Assembly: GCA_023091735.1 (NCBI GenBank)
Contig: JALKBU010000109.1
Location: 1-64,000 of the forward strand
Length of the DNA: 64,000 nt
Source of the DNA: Trichomonas tenax
Lineage: Eukaryota; Parabasalia; Trichomonadida; Trichomonadidae
Reading direction: 5' to 3'
A model generated the notes under the pieces. It saw only the letters and a list, made by a program, of their open reading frames with translations. It made no database searches and was not told the DNA's origin. Below, piece by piece: positions 55,501 through 62,552 of the stretch. The position numbers and the translations under genes are program-made. Position 1 is the first letter of the stretch, and every line of letters begins with the position of its first letter.

Positions 55501-56605
55501 TGGTGAAAAACAACTCAGCATAAACAGATCGGGAGACTTGAATGACTTTCTGTATGCACTTTAGCGTCTCATAATATGATTTGTCGAGTAAATCTGCGAA
55601 ATCAATTTTCGAATTTACGCCAGGAGCATTTGTACTGAAAAGCGACGAATATTTAACGTTATGATGGAAATCTGTTGTGTTGTATTTTGGATTCTCTGTA
55701 AATTCTGCGAATTTTATTGTTTCAACTTTAGGAATTTTGAATTTCGAAACAGAAACATCTCCTAAATGAAACAGGTATCGCGATAACTTCTTAAATAGTG
55801 TTTTAACTCGTTCACTCTCTTTTCCTTGTGATATTTCCCCAAATAAAATGAAGATATTTGGCTCGAAAAATTTTAATCTTCGTCTAATGAGCTGGTAAAT
55901 GATTTCTTCGTTAAAGTGTCGTCCATTTTCAATTATCGTGTGAAGGTTCTTCGTTATCATTGGTAAAAATGATTCTGCATAACTTAACTCTTCTAATTCA
56001 AACATTTTGATGCAAAGTCTGTAGGAAGCATCGAAGTATATTTCGTTGTTAAGTGAAAACGATTCAAGCAATGAAATGACATTATTTATGATATTATTTG
56101 GAGGCAATGTTGGCATTTGCTCAATCATTTTGTCGAGAACAATGTAAAACAAATCGTGGAATCGATCATTAAACTGTGTTCCTTGTAAAGTATAAATCAT
56201 GTTTAAAATAATTTCAAGAGTTTGATGATCATAGTATGAAAAAATAAATGCCAGTGTATTTTTGACTATGATTGGGATGCATTTTCCTAAATATGAGGGA
56301 TTTTTCGCGATAATATCATGAAAAGTTTTGATTTGTGACGAACTGTATTGAAAATTTGACTTTATTGGCTCTGTTTTCAAATCTTTGTACGATTTCTGGG
56401 GTAGATATTGCATAAAATCGGCGATTAATTGTTTATCTAAAACAGGAAGTTCGAAAGTTGCGAAAAAAGCAACAAATTCTTGATCATCAGTGCCAGATTC
56501 GTAATTTTCAGTGAAAACAGACAGAAGCCTGTTCATACTAAAACAAGTTTCTGCTGAAAAACAAGTCATTAATTTTTTTCGGAAAAATAAGGTTTCTTCA
56601 CACAT
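49517..56605 (-). CDS. Large PH-BEACH-WD40 protein (BDCP), about 2362 residues
   Basis: Order from the N-terminus: a long helical armadillo-like region; a concanavalin-A/LamG-like domain at about residues 845-1000 (FFEQGTINFWIKADM); more helices; a PH-like domain at about 1720-1830 (KIFVLTEKKKLVLYYNRKKV); the BEACH domain at about 1840-2080 (SYQFYPIFPQIEVDF, FIFGASMSSPIYISSYLYRI, NLFLPFLYEDVWDNFNGGQK, then MFTLGIIPSQIF); and C-terminal WD40-like repeats (ITKIVPMNSIKSAG on). BDCPs such as LYST/NBEA act in vesicle traffic and lysosome size. I take ATG 56605; a TTG-started extension through a GC-rich patch is unlikely, and an out-of-frame 23-codon uORF (56610-56681) precedes it. No Inr is seen. 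The 7-kb frame is intact. Confidence 0.88.
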   Translation of the reverse strand: MCEETLFFRKKLMTCFSAETCFSMNRLLSVFTENYESGTDDQEFVAFFATFELPVLDKQLIADFMQYLPQKSYKDLKTEPIKSNFQYSSSQIKTFHDIIAKNPSYLGKCIPIIVKNTLAFIFSYYDHQTLEIILNMIYTLQGTQFNDRFHDLFYIVLDKMIEQMPTLPPNNIINNVISLLESFSLNNEIYFDASYRLCIKMFELEELSYAESFLPMITKNLHTIIENGRHFNEEIIYQLIRRRLKFFEPNIFILFGEISQGKESERVKTLFKKLSRYLFHLGDVSVSKFKIPKVETIKFAEFTENPKYNTTDFHHNVKYSSLFSTNAPGVNSKIDFADLLDKSYYETLKCIQKVIQVSRSVYAELFFTRFCNYEYNNENIHLYLSLLFLLKESSGVPKSAYSVLISDAVFNPSINMFYPIENFEALGFIRQTALEIISTKMPILLPQTLEIHAKNPFLFSEICMRIQHLIKSGVTFTDRFFKIVISVEHKYRKIYELSEENNDIIIQARSAIFVLIYAILNTPTITESCYSNDSFSACFLTAFFEPYFSDLVFQKLRSVFQSTNADSANTAEFVANSLKILKFSSNTSYTTNLASKLLASVVESIPLNPSIVKYCHNVLKNAIDYTHAFPSESFLTQVMNMFLQMILYDLDFEADLITSQKLSKIIRDVEGHKLSEATTQKLLSFLLASQSVHQNFLSLIIKPSILTIMFSVYSKGRHFKELFKLLNDLINYSSYNIFMMHNGEVDLILCDMVQNFPKSFEFRSYQIDNFEDEEDCINLVMPLFNKIAMLKSSTVVAQRLMNILFPTNGEFNKLVFRFLSQFFMMIKTIQTTPAILYPIALSKNFGTISSISTNDFFEQGTINFWIKADMSLATTMNKKIMILKSDYQTGGEVLQLFIHQLNVMLEIYLPDRVASFCISELNTSVWNCLSIVFRRVTDNKTGKKIIRVITKLNKNQPQSTSIDDALNNESNMVLYFGYNSEPISNDEEKLICSYQVSGINSYSKVLSNEEAESVFLAGVGTVVNEAPLNFSFDDRSKSKAVFTDNFTQQEIHKMVPNIIDILMNFVPLQTFVPIFGMLQNAPKDYACVLVDFMMYCFGKRIMEVADEIPYYILRSPNEILTFQLYRRFYNILDYLKSNEDIAKFVNSILINGELWGISPSVTVQKVVSHWSTALVELIKENKSILTMDFYNKVLTIYRRHFYFTKTDPNVNSPSNRDEELDTSMVMFCFDRFVNEMAQTLNNNDVIELFITHGVCCDDKKLAARIWGILPTLFHYYVPPIEITQRMHLVNLLNQKEFIFILLYSMQMFYPSELYNQSIILGFHLPPDTRYEDICSPEGELDPLHTFPIILIVSLKSEPEVQTKVLDLYESIVADPEKASVIINHSHWYLWFIIYILQLDPVLHPKAADVLSKLILTSFDSEVVERIFGHLDVLRVTTNFQTVKIKALITKSLCESLKDTKDYMPFLISFCFSTIFMRLTRAFQNDSLIAIGLDSGFVEDWLNSALPKKLEKLTSFNQIKYIFDLPSKLKCSYRLQLADTTNIPNSQQYIVNYLLELLDKTPLFTPILHVIQLISRYPRGNHEKKALILKIISEREFLVLQGFLTERFQKLESICNISHSFFEDFDNKLININNTYTGLIDPALKSISEINEQAKIVAEKITNENFIYNTHNSANYKKSLRHTPTYDCCQMKKYNDLNKTYEKPAKQANAMKGVRIKLLTEYKIFVLTEKKKLVLYYNRKKVKINNDDVTAILLRSPRHINSAVEIYLKNGKSYLIDFYPNKSTSFINAVKEFKFPSSTIIQLEGYREFVEKQGILQKWESGELSTYNFILLLNIYSGRSFSSYQFYPIFPQIEVDFKTVNKRDFSMPIAAQTPAKQNLFRSQWKQFSSTQSERFIFGASMSSPIYISSYLYRIEPFTSLNKKLHQGELDKKEYLFNSIKNLSRLIDVTNENRESIPEFFSLPEAFVDLKCENSDYVQWCYNNRKFLNDHVNRTEIANWIDLVFGYASRGEEAEKRTNLFLPFLYEDVWDNFNGGQKKKDMAMELMFTLGIIPSQIFTEKLNVQNTIIQTSELEVFRQIDITKIVPMNSIKSAGIYFEKKSIKLAVLGSNNLLHLCTVNLIKKNIALSISMDINAKSLIASSMNSLVIYDTQSLKIFSNETNATFPEISNIQFIDFDGEYIAAVDTNNILSILCANSTDVLRFNVFCDVIRTIKISEKFRIVVVATADNKLSIFSIADKIMLKRIQLEGFIQAIEITNDFGFIMCATSMNFYIITLNGTVARAIRNAQDVSIICSWISPLTNMDYVCSVDTVGSITIFEAFTPQKILFTASAGSQVVSMKYDYNLLGLIALTETGNLLFFPFA

Positions 56606-56623
56606 CACATCATTTATTGGGAA

Positions 56624-56658
56624 CCTTCGAAGCGTAGCAGAGCGGAGCGAAGAAGGCC
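56624..56658. repeat. GC-rich patch with inverted repeat in the BEACH gene leader
   Basis: CCTTCGAAG (56624-56632) and CGAAGAAGG (56648-56656) flank a GC-rich core, strikingly unlike the AT-rich surroundings. It lies just upstream of the chosen start, inside the leader. Confidence 0.55.
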
Positions 56659-56681
56659 GAACTCTCAAAAGTTGTCAACAT

Positions 56682-57352
56682 TTTAGAATTGTTGTATAAT
56701 TCAAAATTTGAAATGAGGTTCAAAATTGAATATCTATCTATTTAATTGAAAAATAATTTAGAATATAATTAATAATTAGTATTTGTTAAGAAAGTTGTTA
56801 AAAAATCTGAACCATTGAAAAACTTGAGCTCAATATCGTTCATGGATTTTCACGCTTTAGTTAATCAGAGCTATGCAGTTCAGAAAGGATCAATATGTAC
56901 TAGCAAGGAAAGGTATTGACACTTCACTTCACAATAAAATTGTAATGGTAGACAAGGCATGATATGTGGATGCTATAGCAGGGAGATCTAGGAAAACTTT
57001 CTGCTACAAAAAAAGTTATCAATTTGGAGAAATGATTAAATACCTAAAATAATCAAAAGTGTTTACATGTCAGAATAGTATAACCATTAAGTAAACTTAT
57101 TTTCAGATATTAGGTCCGAGTTTCGAGTCTAGAAAGCATACGTTTTTTATTTAATATCATTTTTTTTTTGTTTTTCATTTAAAAAACCATTTTTAGGCAA
57201 ATAAAAACATCAACAAGTCGGATGTAAACCAACTAAACGACCTACCCGATCCCTATATATTATATAATTTATTCTTACTTAAAAGAAGTTATAACATCAA
57301 ATATGAGTAACTGAAAGTATCCCGTCACTTCTTGATTGAGTAAACTAATATC
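56682..57352. other. Intergenic, nothing recognised
   Basis: AT-rich spacer with homopolymer runs (T9-T10 at about 57160). Confidence 0.45.
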
Positions 57353-57660
57353 CTAAGCTTCATGCAATGCATATCCACGTGTATTTAGAGTGAATTCATC
57401 ATAGAGACTTTCTTGAATGTAAAACAATAAATACACAGAATTAAGACTTCCTTGGAAAGCAATCTGTGGATTAATTTCATCAATGACATCATCATTGCAT
57501 TTATAATATTTTTCTCCGAAACGAACAATAATACCCATAGTTGGCGTTTCCAAGATGATTTATGATTCCAAATAATTTGTAAGGAACATTTTGGATGTTG
57601 AGCAATTCTTCAAATTCCAATGCTGCTGAAGATCTGATTAAGTTATCACCATATTTCTGC
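57353..57660 (-). pseudogene. Ubiquitin-specific protease (C19) C-terminal fragment
   Basis: Reading downstream from about 57660: FEELLNIQNVPYKLFGIINH, then LGNANYGYYCSF, which is the USP His-box with GHY changed to GYY. A frameshift near 57540 leads to RFGEKYYKCNDDVIDEINPQ and then NSVYLLFYIQESLYDEFT, the conserved USP C-terminal strand. The catalytic Cys half is absent. Truncated, frameshifted and with the catalytic His replaced, so clearly dead. Active members remove ubiquitin from proteins. Confidence 0.72.
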
Positions 57661-57901
57661 TAGAGTTCCAGTCGAAAAATCAAAAAATAGAAAAGAAAAA
57701 ATATGCTATGCGCAGGAGTCAAACGGCATTCCTTTACTCATACATCGAGCATAAATAGCATTGTGCTGTCTCAAAGTTCCCTCAGGCATTGATATCAATT
57801 CATATTGCGATTAAACAGACTTCTACTAAAAATAAAACATGCACCTTTTCTATATAATTTGGCACTTTTTAGACTTTTTGATACTTTTTTTGGAAAATGT
57901 G

Positions 57902-57906
57902 TCATT
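57902..57906 (+). promoter_or_regulatory. Inr (TCATT) of the membrane-protein gene
   Basis: TCATT seven bases before the ATG at 57914. Confidence 0.7.
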
Positions 57907-57913
57907 TTTATAA

Positions 57914-58804
57914 ATGAATTTAACTGAGTGCCATGTGAATGGAACATTGCTTGCTTGCAATAAAAATCCATATATGTGGCTTGCTTGCATACTATTATTC
58001 TCGATATTTATCTTTTATATCTACAGATTAGTAAAATCAATTATCATCGCAAAAAGAACTTCTTTCAAATCAACTTGGCCATCGATTTTGTTTTGGCTAT
58101 CAGCATCACTTTTAACTCCTCTTCTTTTTTGTCAATATCTTAATTATAATCTATGGAAGAATCAGTGGCATTTATTATTTTTCATGGTTTTGCGTCCACA
58201 GCTCGAAATTCAACCATACGTATCGATTTCAATTGCTGTTATTAAACTCGGACAAAATCTTTTAGAAAATTCAAATACGGTAGAACATTTTTCTTGGAGA
58301 ATTGCGATAATTATTGGTATATTCGCCACAAGTTTCATTTTTGAGGTCATTTTATGGATTGCACTTCCTATACGCAAACATCAATTATTATTAATTTTCT
58401 TATTGAACTCAACAAATTTGTTAATCTACGTTGCAGGCATCATTACGTTTATGATAACTATAATCAAGCTTCTTGGAAAGATCCATGACATAGGAATTTC
58501 AGGATTACCGAAAAATTTCGAACGAAATGTTAACATTGGATTTCATTTAATTACGATTCTTAATATAATTCATGCGTTTGTACAGACAGCTATTTACAGC
58601 TGGATTGATTATGGAAGAGTTAAATTTAAGATATTAATGTTGACTCATTTCGGAATTTTCATGTCTCTTCAGATATTCCAGGACATAATTGCTGCCGTTC
58701 TTCCTACATTGATTTTGGCTATAGGAGTAATTTTTCTCAATAAAATGCCAAAATCTGTTGGATATCGTTCTAATGACGGTGAATCCAGTCACCGTGACAT
58801 ATAG
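57914..58804 (+). CDS. Polytopic (about seven-helix) membrane protein, 296 residues
   Basis: Family not recognised. Hydrophobic segments at about residues 20-40, 56-75, 100-115, 128-150, 157-185, 206-230 and 245-275 suggest seven passes. The N-terminus has two N-glycosylation sequons (NLT, NGT) before the first helix, and the C-terminal tail (KSVGYRSNDGESSHRDI) is hydrophilic and Ser-rich, as in receptors with an outside N-terminus. It could be a GPCR-like receptor or a small transporter; the sequence does not decide. Inr at 57902. Intact. Confidence 0.7.
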   Translation: MNLTECHVNGTLLACNKNPYMWLACILLFSIFIFYIYRLVKSIIIAKRTSFKSTWPSILFWLSASLLTPLLFCQYLNYNLWKNQWHLLFFMVLRPQLEIQPYVSISIAVIKLGQNLLENSNTVEHFSWRIAIIIGIFATSFIFEVILWIALPIRKHQLLLIFLLNSTNLLIYVAGIITFMITIIKLLGKIHDIGISGLPKNFERNVNIGFHLITILNIIHAFVQTAIYSWIDYGRVKFKILMLTHFGIFMSLQIFQDIIAAVLPTLILAIGVIFLNKMPKSVGYRSNDGESSHRDI

Positions 58805-58977
58805 AGTGTATATGTTTAGTTTCTAGCCTTATCTGTTTTTTTTTAAAAAAAACGTATCTAGTTCAATTGTCTAAATCATTGAATGATTATGTTTATTTCA
58901 ATGAAGATATTCTATTATGATAGATTTCCTTAAATAATCTAATCTTTATTAATTTTGTTCTATGGTGATAAACAGGT

Positions 58978-59628
58978 TTACTTTGGTAGCTGCTGTGGAA
59001 CTGGAACATGCTCAAATCTATAGATATCAACTTCAACAGCTTTGATATCTTTCTTATGGAATTTATATAATTTCTTGAGATCGAAATTAACTTCCATTTC
59101 AAGTTCACCACGAAGTCCAAACTTTGGAGCAGCAATGTTCAAGATATGGTTCCTTGTTGATGATTTGTGGAATGAATAAATTGCACCTGTGGAGATTTTA
59201 GAAGCGATCTGTAAGAAAGTCATATCAATTCCTTTGTTCCTTGTACCAAATGGAGGATTCATCACAACAGTATCAAATTTCTTTTCATCGGTAAGTTGAG
59301 TTACATCACACTCATGGAAGAATATTGGCAGTTGTTCATCGAATTCAAGGAGATCCAGGTTCCTCTTTGCAGCTTCAATTGATGTTGGATCAAGATCGAA
59401 CGAATGTACTTCTTTAGCACCCATAACGAGGCATGCAATGGAGAGAATTCCGCAACCGCAGCCTAAATCAGCAACAATTTTACCTTCAATATCGCAGCGA
59501 AGTGTTGAAGCATCGAAAATAACCTCAGCAGCTAATCTAGCTGGTGTAGGATACTGCTCTAACTCGATTTTCGGCTCTGGAGGACCCTCGAATCCTTCAA
59601 GAAGGCTCTGCAATTGCTTGAGTTTCAT
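58978..59628 (-). CDS. METTL5: METTL5-type 18S rRNA N6-adenosine methyltransferase
   Basis: 216 residues. The N-terminal KLKQLQSLLEGFEGP...LEQYPT, SAM-binding motif I VADLGCGCGILSIA (residues 52-65), the N6-adenine motif NPPFGT (124-129) and YSFHKSSTRNHI match METTL5 along the whole length. METTL5 with TRMT112 makes one m6A in 18S rRNA in animals; here that is inference from family identity. Length and start (MKLKQLQ) fit the family. No Inr is evident before the ATG. Confidence 0.93.
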   Translation of the reverse strand: MKLKQLQSLLEGFEGPPEPKIELEQYPTPARLAAEVIFDASTLRCDIEGKIVADLGCGCGILSIACLVMGAKEVHSFDLDPTSIEAAKRNLDLLEFDEQLPIFFHECDVTQLTDEKKFDTVVMNPPFGTRNKGIDMTFLQIASKISTGAIYSFHKSSTRNHILNIAAPKFGLRGELEMEVNFDLKKLYKFHKKDIKAVEVDIYRFEHVPVPQQLPK

Positions 59629-60131
59629 TGACTGAAGATTTACGGGTCTACATTTCTAAAACAGGGTGATGCCTTTTTACAAAAATCAAAAATCTAGCAA
59701 CAAATCTTAACTATTTTAAAATTTAACTCATTTATCGTCATTTATCATAATCTTGTAATCAATAATATAAATGAGATTATATTTGAAATTAATCATGAAT
59801 CATCTTGAGATTAAGACTAAGATCAAAAATAGATTTATTATAAACATATGATGGATTCTTCAAATCCTTATAATCTAGTGGATATCAATTGATGTTATAT
59901 AGCTTCGCTTTGCATTCATTATTTTGATTTTGCAAAGGATAAATATTTGTGGGGAAATCGATAAAAGTGGGAAAGAAATAAGGTTATGTTCGTTTGGTCG
60001 GGCAGATAAGTTTATAGCGATAATGAAGATAGCCTAAGATTCAAAATCATGAACTAACGAGTTCATTTTTTTATATATGATTACTCCAGATTAATGCAAT
60101 TTTTATAGTTCTAAGCTTGACATCCATTTCT
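59629..60131. other. Intergenic, nothing recognised
   Basis: AT-rich spacer between divergent genes. Confidence 0.45.
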
Positions 60132-61218
60132 ATGAAGCTGTGGAAATGGTACAAAGTCGAGAAAGTCCGTGATGAACAGTTTCGAAGTCTTCAGATGAAA
60201 TATTTTATAACGTTTCATTTGATCACGTTTAGTTTAGCGCTTCAAGGCCCTCTTCAGGATCCATTATATATGTCCGATGGGCTTACATTCGAAGACATCA
60301 ATAATATCCAAATAGTTTTCAATCTTTCAGGCACAATTTTTATTTTTTTTCATTGGATTCACGATTCATATTCTTGGACACAGAGTTTTAACGACACTGT
60401 ACCAAGTATTGTACACTGCTGTTGCCGTTCTTCGCTATCTCGGCGGATATAAAAGATTTTATATTGCGCAAATCTTAACAGGATTCACTTATTCAATGAA
60501 TCGCGTTGCATTTGATGACTGGATGTATAGAGAGATGGGAAATATTCAAGATTATAAGCAAATCAAATACAATTTCTCGGAAAGTAATGCATTGATATCT
60601 TTAATTTTGCATATTTTAGCTACTCAAATTGATAATTCATTCATGAAGCGTTTAGATATACACACTATTTATCTGATCACATCAGTTTCCTTCTTCTTGT
60701 CTGCTCATTTTGGATTCATGTTCTTGAAATCTCATGGACATTTGAATAAATCGAATATTTCGACATTTTCGATGATAAAACAGATCACTATCAATGGATC
60801 AGCATCTTTATACATGTTGATGGCAATTGATTTGCTATTTATGCTTCAGCCGTTGATATATTTTCCTAGAATTGCAAATATTTTCATTGGCGGAAAAATA
60901 AGGAAACATAGTTTATGATTAGATATTATTTTTGAAACAATTCTTAATAAAACTTTAACCATCTTAATAGGAGGTATAAGGCTCATGCTCATTTCTCAAT
61001 TAATTTCAAAAAAGGGGAAAAAATTAAAATAGGATTTTGGACCAATAGTATTGACACCGAGTATTGCTTATTTATTATTTATATTTGTTCATAATCAGCA
61101 AATCTTAAAAGACCAATATAACTGTTTCCAAAAGCTTAAAATATTCTATGAGGTATTGATTTTCGTCACATTTTTTTACAAAATAAATGCTCAAAATTCT
61201 CGAAAAATATTTTTCTGA
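60132..61218 (+). pseudogene. MFS transporter (MFSD5-like) pseudogene
   Basis: ATG 60132 gives MKLWKWYKVEKVRDEQFRSL and FSLALQGPLQDPLYMSDGLT. A T8 run near 60350 shifts the frame into FIGFTIHILGHRVLTTLYQV, then LRYLGGYKRFYIAQILTGFT and FDDWMYREMG, a conserved MFSD5-like region. TGA at 60916 and TAG at 61030 are in frame; the same frame continues through LTPSIAYLLFIFVHNQQIL and FYEVLIFVTFFYKINA to TGA 61216. Length and helix number fit a whole transporter. The animal homologue is linked to molybdate uptake; substrate here is unknown. Confidence 0.65.
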
Positions 61219-62552
61219 CCAATCATTTTTGCTTGGGTTATAATACGTACAAGACATCGGTAACTTCATTATCATAAAACATATTAAAGATAGAAGCTCT
61301 ATTTTAAAGCAGGGAACGATCCCAAACGGTTACATCTGTCCCTTAACGGATCTTCGCCTCCATTGATTATTTAGACATAATTGCTTGCACTGTTTAACGC
61401 ATCTATTATAGGTGAATCTAAAGCAATGAAATATTTTTCTCTTAAATTAAACAGTGGAATTACTAACAATTGCAAAACTGGGTTTGAATCATACAACATT
61501 ATTCTAGAACTATTCACAAATGAATAGAATTATCATTAAAGAAAATGGATGTTGATTTCTTCACATTTCCAATATTTGTGCTCAAAAAAGGAGTCTAGGA
61601 CAAAAGTGAACGTCAAAAAGTGAAATAGAACCTTAAAGTCACTTTTCATGAATAAGCTGTCACCTTTTTGCGCGGGCAAATTGTCACTTTTATAAAAAGT
61701 GTTATAAATATCTTTGTAGTCTAAACAATAATGACATTTATAGATTGAAACTCCACGCTGAGTATGAAGACCATAAACATAGTTCATTGCAAATTTTTGT
61801 TGCACTCCAAACCAAGAAACTCGGTCGAAATTATTCCTTCTTGCATGGTAAATATGAATTATAAACAAATAATTTGAAGAAAAAAAATAAAAATTTAGTA
61901 AAAAACGGGTTTTACAAAGAATATAAAGATCAAATTGAGAATCTAAATAATATAAATCAGTATATAAAATGAACGTAATATGAAAACATTATCTAATTCA
62001 TGATTTAAGAACAATTAATTATGAATTTAATGATATATTAATAATTATGAGAATAAGTAATAATATGAAAATAATCTTGTAATAAAAAAGGTATCTGTGA
62101 AAAAATAAAAGATAGAAAAAATAATAATATATTAATATCAAAAGTGAAAATGTAATGTGTATTAAAAATTGAATCAATAAGTGGGTTCTTGTTAGGGCCT
62201 GGTTTGGCCACTCGAGGGCTTTGGAAGTCTCAGGCCGACCTCGCCATGCATCGAATCATGCTTCCTTTGAATAGGCATCTGGATGCATCTCTGCTAGATC
62301 ACCAGGTCATCCTTCACTATGAGGTCACAACTACTCACAATGAAGTCTTCTTTGGCTTCCAACATTGAGTTCAATCAATTTCAACCTATTGACACTTTTC
62401 CATTTTTCCCGCGTAAACACTTCACTTTCCTTTATTTTGACATCCTGACTTTACATGCCAAAAATAAGTTACACGTCAGAAAAGCACGTTGTTCTATTTT
62501 GTCACAGTCCCCTCAAAAAAGTGGATTATAACCTTAGTTTTGATTGTACAAA
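61219..62552. other. Long intergenic region with a GC-richer island
   Basis: Mostly very AT-rich. A stretch at about 62190-62340 is clearly richer in G and C, with an abrupt edge at 62180. No frame there is convincing. The 110-codon minus-strand frame at 61536-61868 has no ATG start and no known content. Confidence 0.4.

Noticed and set aside
56606..56668. N-terminal extension of the BEACH protein from a TTG
   Set aside because: No evidence for TTG starts; the extension is Arg/Ser-rich from a GC-rich repeat.
61536..61868. 110-codon minus-strand frame
   Set aside because: No ATG start, no Inr and no family features; probably chance.
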